From CAKZNE01 sp040222435 (GTDB taxonomy: Bacteria > Bacteroidota > Bacteroidia > Flavobacteriales > Schleiferiaceae): a DNA stretch of 64,000 nucleotides. Below, one piece after another: positions 17,426 to 25,622 of this stretch. The stretch covers positions 2,170,001 to 2,234,000 of the forward strand of contig OZ243107.1 in assembly GCA_965212245.1 (NCBI GenBank). The letters run 5' to 3'. The notes under the pieces are model-generated. The model saw only the letters and a list, made by a program, of their open reading frames with translations, ran no database searches and was not told the origin of the DNA. The translations under genes were made by a program, and so were the position numbers. Positions within the stretch are counted from its first letter, which is position 1. Every line of letters starts with the position of its first letter.

Positions 17426-19120
17426 ATGAGTTCAAATAAAGAAGCCTGGGGTACTCGTGTGGGTCTCATCCTGGCGATGGCCGGAAACGCAGTAGGATTG
17501 GGTAATTTTCTTCGTTTTCCGGTTCAGGCAGTACAGAACGGAGGTGGTGCCTTCATTATACCTTATATAGTTTGTTTTCTTTTAATGGGTATTCCTCTCC
17601 TTTGGATTGAGTGGACCATGGGCCGTTTTGGTGGAAAATATAAAAACCATTCCACGCCTTTTATCCTGGACACCATGGGTAAGTGGCGTTTCTGGAAATA
17701 TTTCGGAGTTTTCGGAATATTTACCAACGTAGCTGTTGCGGCCTACTATTGCTATATAGAATCGTGGACCATGTCTTATGTATACCATAGCATCATAGGT
17801 ACATTTAACGGTTTGGGGCAGGGTGAAGTGGCTGATTTCTTTAACCGCTACCTCACCATTGGTAAATCCACCACCGGTATACCCTATGAGGCGGTAGTGT
17901 TCTATGTATTATGTCTTTTATTGAATACCTATATTTTATCCCGCGGATTAAAAGGAGTAGAGAAAGCCGCTAAGATTGGCGTACCCTTACTGCTTGTGTT
18001 TGGAGGCTTTTTGGCTATTCGTGGTCTTACATTGGGTACAACCGGAGCCACGCCAGCGCATCCCGATGCCAGTGCCTGGGATGGTCTGAATTTTCTTTGG
18101 ACCCCCCAGTTCGATTCTTTATCCAACCCCACCGTCTGGCTGGCAGCAGCCGGGCAAATGTTTTTTACACTATCCGTTGGGATGGGTACCGTACATTGTT
18201 ATTCCTCTTATTTAAAAGCCAAAGATGATATTGCCTTAAATGCCGTATCAGCTGGTTTTATGAATGAGTTTGTGGAAGTGGTTTTAGGTAGCCTTATCGT
18301 AATACCAATTGCGGCCGGTTATTTAGGTATTGATTGGGTGAAGGAAAATGCCGGTTTTGGAATGGCCTTCCAAACCATGCCTTATCTTTTTGATCAATGG
18401 GGAAGTGTGATCAGTAACCTGGCCGGAGTATTCTGGTTTGGTTTGCTCTTTTTTGCGGGTATCACATCTTCACTGGCTATGGGTACACCCTGGATGGGTT
18501 TTATGCAGGATGAATTCAGTTTTAAGCGAAATTCAGCAGCCTGGAGCTTCGGAGCATTAATCCTCTTTATAGGGCTTCCTACTGTGCTAATCTACCAGGT
18601 AGCAGAAAATGGGGTGGTTGATCAGATTTTCTTTAATGAATATGATTATTGGGCAGGTACCATGTCTTTAGTAGTTTTTGCTTTAGCTGAAGCCATTTTA
18701 TTTGCCTGGATATTCGGACTTAAGAGAGGTTGGCCGGAATTACTTTCCGGGGCGGATATTAAAGTACCGGTAGTGTTTAAGTACATCATGACCTTTATCA
18801 CACCTTTGTTACTGGCCGTTGTATTTCTTGGCTCACTCTTTCTTCCGGAAGGAGGGGATTGGGCTACTGCCCTTCAGAATGTTGGTAATGGCTGGGAGCT
18901 GGATAATGGTTCTATAATAAAGATGCTGCAAAACTCCGGAATCAAGGAGACGATTGCCAGCGCAACTGACCCTGCTCAAATTGCTGTTCTCAGGCAAAAA
19001 ATGCATTTCATAAATGCAGCGCGCCTCTTGCTGATATCTCTGTTTGCGGGGATAAGTATACTGGTATACGTGGCATACATCAAACGCAAAAAATCTAACC
19101 TTCAAACTTCGGCAGTATGA
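17426..19120 (+). CDS. sodium-dependent amino-acid transporter, NSS/SNF family
   Basis: 564 residues with about 12 membrane segments. The diagnostic start GTRVGLILAMAGNAVGLGNFLRFP carries the family's unwound TM1 and sodium-binding region; GGGAFIIPYIVCFLLMGIPLLWIEWTMGR is TM2. TM6-like AAGQMFFTLSVGMGTVHCYSSY matches the substrate/Na+ site 2 region. LeuT-fold transporters of this family take up amino acids with Na+ at the inner membrane. The C-terminus (last membrane segment then KRKKSN) overlaps the start of a 48-residue membrane protein by ATGA, indicating translational coupling. The large extra loop near residues 460-520 is somewhat long. Substrate cannot be read; the partner suggests a MetP-like transporter. 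Confidence 0.9.
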   Translation: MSSNKEAWGTRVGLILAMAGNAVGLGNFLRFPVQAVQNGGGAFIIPYIVCFLLMGIPLLWIEWTMGRFGGKYKNHSTPFILDTMGKWRFWKYFGVFGIFTNVAVAAYYCYIESWTMSYVYHSIIGTFNGLGQGEVADFFNRYLTIGKSTTGIPYEAVVFYVLCLLLNTYILSRGLKGVEKAAKIGVPLLLVFGGFLAIRGLTLGTTGATPAHPDASAWDGLNFLWTPQFDSLSNPTVWLAAAGQMFFTLSVGMGTVHCYSSYLKAKDDIALNAVSAGFMNEFVEVVLGSLIVIPIAAGYLGIDWVKENAGFGMAFQTMPYLFDQWGSVISNLAGVFWFGLLFFAGITSSLAMGTPWMGFMQDEFSFKRNSAAWSFGALILFIGLPTVLIYQVAENGVVDQIFFNEYDYWAGTMSLVVFALAEAILFAWIFGLKRGWPELLSGADIKVPVVFKYIMTFITPLLLAVVFLGSLFLPEGGDWATALQNVGNGWELDNGSIIKMLQNSGIKETIASATDPAQIAVLRQKMHFINAARLLLISLFAGISILVYVAYIKRKKSNLQTSAV

Positions 19121-19263
19121 ACACCAGCGCATTGATTCTTATGGTAACTGTTCAGCTTACCGTCACCATTTTCACCATTTACTTTTTTGTTAAGGTATTA
19201 AGAACTCCACCTAAGCAAGAACCGGATAGTTATGATGAAAATGATGATGTGCCCCGGATTTAA
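19117..19263 (+). CDS. MetS-like small subunit of NSS transporter (48 residues)
   Basis: The ATG at 19117 overlaps the transporter stop (ATGA) and the frame runs 48 codons to TAA at 19261-19263. The product starts MNTSALILMVTVQLTVTIF, continues TIYFFVKVLRTPPK and ends in an acidic tail (QEPDSYDENDDVP). It has one membrane helix with a positively charged exit, like MetS, the small subunit needed by the MetP methionine transporter of Corynebacterium. Many bacterial NSS transporters are followed by such short partners. Identification rests on position, overlap, size and topology; similarity at the residue level is weak, as usual for so short a protein. Confidence 0.72.
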   Translation: MNTSALILMVTVQLTVTIFTIYFFVKVLRTPPKQEPDSYDENDDVPRI

Positions 19264-19339
19264 AGCCTTGGGTATTTTTTAGTAAATTAGTCATAACACA
19301 TGTTTTTTCAGGGGAGGTTATGAAACCTGAAGGATGTAA

Positions 19340-20422
19340 ATGTGGCAAGGCTTTAAAGAATTCTCTACTTATACCAGGCGACAGCGAAACGGGATTTACC
19401 TGTTTTTGCTGCTAATCCTGATTTTATGGGGTTCAGTTCTGGTTGATGATTACTTCTACGTTTCGGAGCCTTCCGATTTCTCAGATTTTGAAAAAGCTAT
19501 TGCCCTTTGGGAAGCAGAAGATAGTCTGATGCGTTTTGAGCGCCATAATAAAGCGCTGTTTCCATTTGACCCTAACAAAGCCAATGATTCAGTTTGGGAA
19601 GCCCTGGGCCTCTCACAGAGGCAGGCGCAAATTCTTCAGAATTACAAAAGCAAAGGAGGTCAATTTTACCGATTCAGTGATCTTGAAAAAATGTATAGCC
19701 TGGACTCCGCATGGCTTTTTAGAGTTAAACCCTATGCTGTTTTTCCCGAACCTGAACGGATGCCCCGAAATTCAGGCAAAAAAGAATTTACATTCAGAAG
19801 CTTTGACCCCAACACCGTTTCTGTGAATGACCTCATGGATATGGGGCTTTATGAATGGCAGGCCAAGCGCATTCAAACCTATCGCGAGAAAGTAAAACCC
19901 TTTGGATACAGCGATCAATTATATACAGTTTACGGCCTGGATACTACACTGGTGGAAAGGATGATCCCTTTTGTTAGAATTGATACTTCCCTTCTGTCCA
20001 GGCCCCGGGTAAAGAAAGAAGTATTGGCAGTATTTGAACTCAATACCGCAGATTCTTTACAGTTGCTGAAGGTAAAAGGCATTGGACCCGCCTTTGCGCA
20101 CCGTATTCTTTCATACCGTGATCGGTTAGGAGGTTTTTACACCAAAGAACAATTAATGGAAGTATACGGAATGGATGAAGAGCGTTACCAGGATCTGGTG
20201 AAGCAATTAACTGTAGATTCCTCCCGTATAAAAAAGCTCTCTCTGAATAGCTCGAGCTTTAAGGAGATGCTGAAAAACCCATATCTAACCTATGAAATGG
20301 TGAGGGCTATTTTTAATTTCAGGGAAAAAGTAAGACCCTTTAAATCCGTTTCAGAAGTTGAAAACCTGGAAGGCTTTACCAAAGCTGATCTCAAAAGGCT
20401 GAATTTCTATTTGAGCCAGTAA
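19340..20422 (+). CDS. membrane-anchored helix-hairpin-helix (ComEA-like) protein
   Basis: 360 residues. A short basic N-terminus (FSTYTRRQRNGIYLF) is followed by one membrane segment (about residues 20-37, FLLLILILWGSVLV). Three or four helix-hairpin-helix-type modules follow: FDPNKANDSVWEALGLSQRQAQILQNYKSKGG, SFDPNTVSVNDLMDMGLYEWQAKRIQTYREK, the clearest one FELNTADSLQLLKVKGIGPAFAHRILSYRDRLGGF, and a C-terminal partial copy. The Gly-rich turn KGIGPAFA is the DNA-binding hairpin of ComEA-type proteins. It is probably anchored in the inner membrane facing the periplasm, where it could bind DNA during uptake, but a competence role is inference. Confidence 0.8.
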   Translation: MWQGFKEFSTYTRRQRNGIYLFLLLILILWGSVLVDDYFYVSEPSDFSDFEKAIALWEAEDSLMRFERHNKALFPFDPNKANDSVWEALGLSQRQAQILQNYKSKGGQFYRFSDLEKMYSLDSAWLFRVKPYAVFPEPERMPRNSGKKEFTFRSFDPNTVSVNDLMDMGLYEWQAKRIQTYREKVKPFGYSDQLYTVYGLDTTLVERMIPFVRIDTSLLSRPRVKKEVLAVFELNTADSLQLLKVKGIGPAFAHRILSYRDRLGGFYTKEQLMEVYGMDEERYQDLVKQLTVDSSRIKKLSLNSSSFKEMLKNPYLTYEMVRAIFNFREKVRPFKSVSEVENLEGFTKADLKRLNFYLSQ

Positions 20423-20539
20423 AAGCGGTATTCCACGAATTGAAAATTGGCTTCCGCAAAAAAGAATCTTCATAGGATAAGAATAACATTAACTTCAGAA
20501 AATTCTCTACCTAATTTTAATAATTTAAATTATTTAAAC

Positions 20540-22171
20540 ATGAAACATTTATTTTCAACTTTAATTTTTTTGCTGACTTTCAGTCTGGCAAAAAGCCAGG
20601 ACTGTGATATTGAATATACCTACCCAAATGCTATGGGTTGGACCGTTATTGATACTGATAATGGAAATCCATCAGCAACTACCCGTATAAGTGTGGGTAA
20701 CGGAATAGTGAATTTTAACCGGGCACCGGATGGCCCTAGTGATGTGAGGGCTTTGCGCCACTTAGGAACCACTCTTTGTAATTCATGGATTGCAGAAGTA
20801 GACTTTAGCTCAACCTTAGCTGCAGAGGGAAGCCCGGTAGGTGATAATCGTACTGTGGCCCATTTTCCGATGATCTTTACAGCAGGCGCAGCAGAGGCAT
20901 CAGGTTTTAGAGATGCACAGAATAATTTTATGATTACTAACCAGGATGCCATTGGTGTAATGTATTCGGATGGCGGAGCAACTAATGATTTTGTGTTTCG
21001 TGTGTATATGAAAGACGGCAACACGGTTGTGGATGATAACGGGCAGCCTTTTTGCAGTATTCCAGTCACGGGTTTTAGCGGAGATTATCACATAATTTTA
21101 GAACGCATTGATGCTGTAAGAGGGCGTTTAACCGTTGAAGATATTGGTAACGGTACAACACAGGAATGTTGTTTTACCATTCCGGAAACCATAACCGGCT
21201 TAACTCATATTCAACACTCCAATAACCAGGGAGGTGGCTGGATAAGAATACTGGATGGAGATGTTTCGAATACCTGTATCAGGAACTGTGAAAAAATTGA
21301 TGCTTGCTGTTTCAATAAAGATATTGAAGGACCTACTCAGATCTGCCTGGACGGGGGACTTATGGCTGCGCCTTCATATACCATTCAATCCGATCCGGCT
21401 GCTTCCTACACCTGGAGCATCAGCCCTTCTGCAACCTTTAATGGTCAGGGTACCAACTCTATATCCGTTTCCAGCTGGAGTGGAAGTGGTACTTATACAG
21501 TGCAGTTAATTGTGGAGTGTAACTGCTTTACAGATACCATCCAGAAAGTAGTGGAGGTTCAGGATATCTCAGGAATCGATGGAAATTTCAGCCAGATTTG
21601 GGGTGATAATGGCTCCAATTACACCAGCATTTCTGTTACTGCTCTTCAAAATGGTCCCGGAATGACACATGAATGGAATATTTACGAGGGAACCGTATGC
21701 GATGGCAACCATGGGATTGCAAATCCTACTCCTTTATTAAGTGGTACCGGAGCTTCTGAAAGCTGGAATAATTCAGGTGGTTTTTCCAATCTGCCTATTT
21801 CCGGTTGTTATGTGATTGAACATATTATAACATTTACGGATTCCCCTTGTGACCCTGTTGTTTACTATCGTCAGAAAGCTTCAACTGAGTCAGAAGGAAG
21901 AGTAGCCCGGTCTGGTTCAAATTCCAGATTAGAAGGGTTGAGCATTTACCCAAATCCTGCGGAAGATGAAATTACCATTACGGTAGGAGGAAATAAGGAA
22001 GTAAAAGCCTATCAGGTATATAATTCTGCCGGTAAAGTGGTAAATGGAGGGGATGAAAACCCAGGACGCACCTTTGAGCTTAAAATCAATGGTTTGTCCC
22101 CAGGTATTTATACGCTGGAAGTTATCTATAAAGACGATTCAAAGGAAAATGGCAGATTTACCAAAAAGTAA
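20540..22171 (+). CDS. secreted Cys-rich protein with T9SS type A sorting domain
   Basis: 543 residues from the ATG at 20540; the frame is open upstream but only this start gives a signal peptide (MKHLFSTLIFLLTFSLAKSQ). The N-terminal region (to about residue 250) looks like a lectin/concanavalin-type beta-domain with ALRHLGTTLCNSWIAEVDF. Then come a cluster of Cys (RNCEKIDACCFNKDI) and a PKD-like segment (YTIQSDPAASYTWSISP). The last 80 residues are a T9SS sorting domain: LSIYPNPAEDEITITV, VYNSAGKVV, LSPGIYTLEVIY. It should be exported across the outer membrane by the PorV/PorU machinery and anchored or released. The 5' leader is extremely A/T rich (20505-20539). Function of the passenger is unknown. 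Confidence 0.82.
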   Translation: MKHLFSTLIFLLTFSLAKSQDCDIEYTYPNAMGWTVIDTDNGNPSATTRISVGNGIVNFNRAPDGPSDVRALRHLGTTLCNSWIAEVDFSSTLAAEGSPVGDNRTVAHFPMIFTAGAAEASGFRDAQNNFMITNQDAIGVMYSDGGATNDFVFRVYMKDGNTVVDDNGQPFCSIPVTGFSGDYHIILERIDAVRGRLTVEDIGNGTTQECCFTIPETITGLTHIQHSNNQGGGWIRILDGDVSNTCIRNCEKIDACCFNKDIEGPTQICLDGGLMAAPSYTIQSDPAASYTWSISPSATFNGQGTNSISVSSWSGSGTYTVQLIVECNCFTDTIQKVVEVQDISGIDGNFSQIWGDNGSNYTSISVTALQNGPGMTHEWNIYEGTVCDGNHGIANPTPLLSGTGASESWNNSGGFSNLPISGCYVIEHIITFTDSPCDPVVYYRQKASTESEGRVARSGSNSRLEGLSIYPNPAEDEITITVGGNKEVKAYQVYNSAGKVVNGGDENPGRTFELKINGLSPGIYTLEVIYKDDSKENGRFTKK

Positions 22172-22198
22172 TAAATCACATAAATGGTAGAGATATTG

Positions 22199-22231
22199 AC
22201 ACCCCCATGCGAGAGCACGGGGGTGTTTGTC
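22199..22231 (+). terminator. hairpin terminator after the T9SS protein gene
   Basis: ACACCCCC (22199-22206) pairs perfectly with GGGGGTGT (22219-22226). Inside the loop TGC and GCA pair around GAGA, a GNRA-type tetraloop, with an A-C mismatch between the two helices. TTTGT follows. It lies 28 bases after the stop codon and separates the gene from the acyl-CoA dehydrogenase promoter. Confidence 0.8.
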
Positions 22232-22253
22232 TATAAGGTACAACGAAGGTGTA

Positions 22254-22284
22254 TTGAAGTTTTGTTCTTATTTCAGTACTTTTG
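22254..22284 (+). promoter_or_regulatory. promoter of the acyl-CoA dehydrogenase gene
   Basis: TTG at 22254-22256 and TACTTTTG at 22277-22284, separated by 20 bases, match the Bacteroidota TTG - 17-23 - TAnnTTTG promoter fully. Transcription should start near 22290, giving a leader of about 65 bases before the ATG at 22358. Confidence 0.7.
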
Positions 22285-22357
22285 CAAATCTTGGTGTATC
22301 CTCAAATTCAGAAGGCTGCATTTTTGAGATTTTTCAGACTTAAACGTTATTTATTTT

Positions 22358-23536
22358 ATGGATGTAACCGCAACCGCTCCTCAAACGGGTCTAAGCTTTG
22401 AGAAAAGCGAAACGCAGAAAATGGTGGCAGATATGGTTCGTGATTTTAGCGAACAGCATATCCGTCCTTATATAATGGAATGGGATGAAGCTCAAACCTT
22501 TCCTGTCGAAGTTTTCAAAAAACTTGGGGAGCTTGGTTTAATGGGCGTATTTGTTCCTGAAGAATATGGTGGCTCTGGTTTCGGTTATTCGGAATATGTA
22601 ACTGCAATCACTGAACTTTCCCGTGTAGACCCTTCCATAGGTTTGTCTATGGCGGCTCACAATTCTCTTTGCACCGGGCATATTCTGGCTTTTGGTAATG
22701 AGGAACAAAAGCAAAAGTACTTACCTAAACTCGCTACTGCTGAATGGATAGGTGCCTGGGGATTAACCGAAGTAGGTACCGGTTCTGATGCAGGAGGTAT
22801 GGCTACAACCGCTGTGAAAGATGGAGATCATTGGGTGTTAAATGGTTCTAAAAACTTTATAACCCATGGTGTTTCCGGTAATGTAGCGGTAGTGATAGCC
22901 CGTACGGGTGAAAAAGGGGATTCGCATGGTATGTCTGCTTTTATCGTAGAAAAAGGTACACCCGGTTTTAGCGGAGGCCGCAAAGAAAATAAACTGGGTA
23001 TGCGTGCTTCTGAAACCACAGAGCTCATTTTTGAAAATTGTCGCATCCCCCATGAAAATATATTAGGGAAGGAAGGAGACGGGTTTATTCAGGCCATGAA
23101 GGTTTTGGATGGTGGCCGTATTTCAATCGCGGCTTTATCTTTGGGTACAGCTCATGGAGCATTGGACGCAGCGGTAAAATATTCTAAAGAAAGAGAGCAG
23201 TTTGGGAAGCCTATTTCCAAATTTCAGGCTGTGGCTTTTAAATTAGCGGATATGGCCACTGAGCTGGAAGCCGCTGAATTGCTTACTTTTAAGGCAGCGG
23301 ATTTAAAAAATCGTGGAAAAAAAGTAACAGATGCCGGAGCTATGGCTAAATTGTATGCTTCTGAAGTAGCTGTTCGCGTATGTAATGAAGCAGTGCAAAT
23401 TTTTGGAGGTTACGGCTTTACCAAAGATTTTCCGGTAGAAAAGTTCTATCGCGATGTAAAGCTTTGCACCATTGGTGAGGGAACTTCCGAAATCCAGAAG
23501 TTGGTACTTTCCAAGAACATGATGAAAGACAACTGA
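22358..23536 (+). CDS. acyl-CoA dehydrogenase (FAD-dependent)
   Basis: 392 residues, full length for the short/medium-chain family. It oxidises acyl-CoA to trans-2-enoyl-CoA and passes electrons to ETF. Motifs: the flavin-binding WGLTEVGTGSDAGG.AT and NGSKNFITHG, the substrate loop LGMRASETTELIFENC, the LDGGRISIAALSLG helix, REQFGKPISKFQAV, and the catalytic glutamate in CTIGEGTSEIQ (E374), at the position of Glu376 in mammalian MCAD. Chain-length preference cannot be fixed; butyryl-CoA type or isovaleryl type are both possible. It stands alone with its own promoter, between two terminator/promoter signals, and has no ETF neighbours. Confidence 0.93.
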   Translation: MDVTATAPQTGLSFEKSETQKMVADMVRDFSEQHIRPYIMEWDEAQTFPVEVFKKLGELGLMGVFVPEEYGGSGFGYSEYVTAITELSRVDPSIGLSMAAHNSLCTGHILAFGNEEQKQKYLPKLATAEWIGAWGLTEVGTGSDAGGMATTAVKDGDHWVLNGSKNFITHGVSGNVAVVIARTGEKGDSHGMSAFIVEKGTPGFSGGRKENKLGMRASETTELIFENCRIPHENILGKEGDGFIQAMKVLDGGRISIAALSLGTAHGALDAAVKYSKEREQFGKPISKFQAVAFKLADMATELEAAELLTFKAADLKNRGKKVTDAGAMAKLYASEVAVRVCNEAVQIFGGYGFTKDFPVEKFYRDVKLCTIGEGTSEIQKLVLSKNMMKDN

Positions 23537-23567
23537 ATTTTTTAGACTGAAAAATGCCAACAGGTAT

Positions 23568-23596
23568 TTTGAGCCTAAATAAAATTTATATATTTG
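23568..23596 (+). promoter_or_regulatory. promoter of rpsU
   Basis: TTTG at 23568-23571, a 17-base spacer, then TATATTTG at 23589-23596 match the Bacteroidota consensus. The expected start (about 23602) gives a leader of roughly 18 bases before the ATG at 23620. The bases after the -7 box (CAGCCC) resemble the CAGTCCG following the tRNA-cluster promoter at 25123-25130. Confidence 0.75.
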
Positions 23597-23619
23597 CAGC
23601 CCAAAATTAAAATGAAGCA

Positions 23620-23811
23620 ATGCTAGTAATTTCTGTTAAAGAAGGAGAATCTATAGATCGCGCGTTAAAGCGTTACAAGAGAAAATACGATCGCACTGGT
23701 ACTATGCGTGAAGTTCGTTCACGTCAGCAGTTTACCAAGCCTTCAGTTGAAAGAAGAAAAGAGATCCTTAAAGCAGCTTACATTCAGGGTAAGAGGCAAG
23801 AAGAGGAATAG
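23620..23811 (+). CDS. rpsU: 30S ribosomal protein S21
   Basis: 63 residues, the usual size. It starts MLVISVKEGESIDRALKRYKRK and has the family pattern of a basic N-terminal strand and two helices, with REVRSRQQFTKPSVERRKE. S21 sits on the small-subunit platform near the 3' end of 16S rRNA; in Bacteroidota it is implicated in the occlusion of the anti-Shine-Dalgarno sequence, which agrees with the general lack of such sequences here. It has its own promoter and a terminator ending exactly at the next start codon. Confidence 0.96.
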   Translation: MLVISVKEGESIDRALKRYKRKYDRTGTMREVRSRQQFTKPSVERRKEILKAAYIQGKRQEEE

Positions 23812-23838
23812 ACCTCTCTCAATATACTATTTAGAGTA

Positions 23839-23874
23839 AAGCAAGGTTTGTATATTTACATTCCTTGCTTTTTT
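23839..23874 (+). terminator. rpsU terminator abutting the xer start codon
   Basis: AAGCAAGG (23839-23846) pairs with CCTTGCTT (23863-23870), followed by TTTT, giving six T in a row at 23869-23874. The loop is 16 bases of mostly A/T and includes TATATTTA, a near match to a -7 box. The xer ATG begins at the next base, 23875. Confidence 0.75.
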
Positions 23875-24762
23875 ATGGAGATACCTTCCTTTATTGATTA
23901 TTTGCAGTACCAGAAAAGGTACTCTTTACATACTCTAAAGGCTTACCGTGCCGACTTGGATTCTTTTGTTTCTTTTTTAAACCAGGAATATGATACCCCC
24001 GGTTGGAATGAAGTAAACCATCAGATGATCCGTTATTGGATTGTCAGGCTATCAGAAGAAGGGCTTACTCCTAAAAGTATCAATCGTAAAATATCCAGCC
24101 TTAAAAGTTTTTTCCGTTTCCTTATAAAGGATGGGGTGGTTAAGAGAAATCCCATGCTTAAGGTGGTTGCGCCAAAACAGTCTAAAAAACTATTACGGGT
24201 AGTTACCGAAGAAGAAGCCTCTGTGTTGCTGGATGAATTTCCCTTTCCCGATAACGACAGAGGGCGGCAGGAGAAGATGATCCTCTTAATGTTTTACAAT
24301 ACGGGTATGCGCCTTAGTGAACTTATCGGATTAAAACTTAGTGATGTTCGTATCCGGGATCATTATATACGGGTACTGGGTAAACGTAATAAGGAGAGGT
24401 TTATACCCACCTCCGTAGATTTTGAAGCAGAACTTAAGGAGTATGTTAAAGTTGAGTCAGGTATCCGGTACCTGGAGCCAGGTTCACCTTTTTTTGTAAC
24501 CAGTAAGGGTAAAAAGCTTTATCCAAAACTTGTCTATAATCTCGTAAATAAGTACATTAGTTTAGTTTCTGGAATAGAAAATAAGAGTCCGCATATGCTT
24601 AGGCATTCTTTCGCCACGCATATGCTAAACAGGGGGGCGGATTTAAACTCTATAAAGGAATTGCTTGGGCATTCCAGTCTGTCAGCCACCCAGGTCTATA
24701 CCCACAATTCGGTAGACCAACTGAAACAATTGTATAACAAGGCCCACCCAAGGGGCAATTAA
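23875..24762 (+). CDS. Xer-type tyrosine recombinase (chromosome dimer resolution)
   Basis: 295 residues from the ATG at 23875; an upstream in-frame start would place codons inside the rpsU terminator. The N-terminal SAM-like core-binding domain (SFIDYLQYQKRYSLHTLKAYRADLDSF) is followed by the catalytic domain with all active-site residues: Arg146 (NTGMRLSEL), Lys170 (LGKRNKER), His240 and Arg243 (SPHMLRHSFATH), His266 (LLGHSSLS) and the nucleophile Tyr275 (TQVYTHNS). XerC/D proteins resolve chromosome dimers at dif. The rpsU-xer-hpf-tuf neighbourhood is a conserved housekeeping context in Bacteroidota, so this is not a phage or element integrase. XerC versus XerD cannot be decided here. Confidence 0.9.
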   Translation: MEIPSFIDYLQYQKRYSLHTLKAYRADLDSFVSFLNQEYDTPGWNEVNHQMIRYWIVRLSEEGLTPKSINRKISSLKSFFRFLIKDGVVKRNPMLKVVAPKQSKKLLRVVTEEEASVLLDEFPFPDNDRGRQEKMILLMFYNTGMRLSELIGLKLSDVRIRDHYIRVLGKRNKERFIPTSVDFEAELKEYVKVESGIRYLEPGSPFFVTSKGKKLYPKLVYNLVNKYISLVSGIENKSPHMLRHSFATHMLNRGADLNSIKELLGHSSLSATQVYTHNSVDQLKQLYNKAHPRGN

Positions 24763-24775
24763 ACATCATGACTTT

Positions 24776-25081
24776 ATGAAAGTACGTATTCAGTCTGTTA
24801 ATTTCTCTGCAGATCAAAAACTGATCACCTTCATTGAAAAAAGACTTACCAAGTTGGAGCAGTTCTATGACCGCATTGTAGATAGTGAAGTATACCTTAA
24901 AGTAGATAACAACCATACCAAGCAAAATAAAATTACCGAAATCAGGCTTAATATTCCAGGAAATGATCTCATTGTGAAGAAGCAATGCAAATCATTTGAG
25001 GAAGCAACCGATTTATCAGCTGAAGCTTTGCGCAGGCAGCTCCGTAAACACAAGGAAAAGTCAAAGGCTTTGGCTTCTTAA
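24776..25081 (+). CDS. hpf: ribosome hibernation-promoting factor (short HPF/YfiA family)
   Basis: 101 residues. The family fold beta-alpha-beta-beta-beta-alpha is visible in KVRIQSVNFSADQKLITFIEKRLTKLEQF, IVDSEVYLKVDN, KITEIRLNIPGNDLIVKKQ and the basic C-terminal helix LSAEALRRQLRKHKEKSK. The protein binds the 30S decoding region in stationary phase and blocks translation. It lacks the C-terminal dimerisation domain of long HPF, so 100S formation by it alone is doubtful. It follows xer by 13 bases and is probably cotranscribed. Confidence 0.92.
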   Translation: MKVRIQSVNFSADQKLITFIEKRLTKLEQFYDRIVDSEVYLKVDNNHTKQNKITEIRLNIPGNDLIVKKQCKSFEEATDLSAEALRRQLRKHKEKSKALAS

Positions 25082-25099
25082 AATTTATTTTTACCACTG

Positions 25100-25130
25100 T
25101 TTGTAGCAATACAAATTCTTTTTACATTTG
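25100..25130 (+). promoter_or_regulatory. promoter of the tRNA-tuf transcript
   Basis: TTTG at 25100-25103, a 19-base spacer, and TACATTTG at 25123-25130 match the Bacteroidota consensus at both boxes. It lies directly after hpf and about 48 bases before the first tRNA. A dyad begins at the base after the -7 box. Confidence 0.8.
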
Positions 25131-25161
25131 CAGTCCGTTTTTCAAGCGGGCTGTTCTTTTT
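25131..25161 (+). repeat. dyad followed by T run just after the -7 box
   Basis: CAGTCCG (25131-25137) pairs with CGGGCTG (25147-25153, one G-T pair) across a nine-base loop; TTCTTTTT follows. As the transcription start should lie about 25135-25137, only part of the left arm may be transcribed. It could act as a DNA element, an early attenuator, or a terminator for hpf read-through. Confidence 0.5.
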
Positions 25162-25177
25162 AATAATAACATGATTA

Positions 25178-25251
25178 GCCTGTGTAGCTCAGTTGGCCAG
25201 AGCAGCTGATTTGTAATCAGCTGGCCGGGGGTTCGAATCCCTCCACAGGCT
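25178..25251 (+). tRNA. tRNA-Thr(TGT)
   Basis: 74 bases. Acceptor stem GCCTGTG/CACAGGC, D-arm GCTC...GAGC, anticodon loop TTTGTAA with anticodon TGT at 25212-25214, and T-arm GGGGGTTCGAATCCCTC. No CCA is encoded. First gene of the tRNA-tuf transcript. A 7-base-pair hairpin (25265-25280) lies between this tRNA and the next and may mark processing. Confidence 0.97.
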
Positions 25252-25298
25252 CATATGATGATTGCAACTTCCTGAAGTTGTAAATCATTGATAATCAT

Positions 25299-25381
25299 GG
25301 GGAGATACTCAAGCGGCCAACGAGGACAGACTGTAAATCTGTTGGTATACACCTTCGCAGGTTCGAATCCTGCTCTCCCCA
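25299..25381 (+). tRNA. tRNA-Tyr(GTA)
   Basis: 83 bases with the long variable arm of a class II tRNA. Acceptor GGGGAGA/TCTCCCC, anticodon loop CTGTAAA with anticodon GTA at 25333-25335, T-arm GCAGGTTCGAATCCTGC. No CCA is encoded. Confidence 0.97.
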
Positions 25382-25459
25382 CTTAAGCCAGAAGGTTTAA
25401 GATGAAAGCAAAAAGCTCGGAATTTCTGAGTGTTTAGCTGTAATCTTAAGTCTTAAAAA

Positions 25460-25536
<77 letters not shown>

Positions 25537-25622
25537 AGGTAGTCGATGGTTAATTGGTTTCACCGTATTCCGTTTTCGGAAAAGGAGTAATTGGTTAGCT
25601 GATTGACTCGTTAAAATCGGCT

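Noticed and set aside
23875..24762. Tyrosine recombinase as sign of a mobile element
   Set aside because: The gene sits in a conserved housekeeping order with rpsU, hpf and tuf, has the Xer length, and no attachment-site repeats or element genes are near.
25265..25280. Hairpin CAACTTC/GAAGTTG between two tRNAs as terminator
   Set aside because: No T run follows and further tRNA genes come directly after, so a processing hairpin is more likely.
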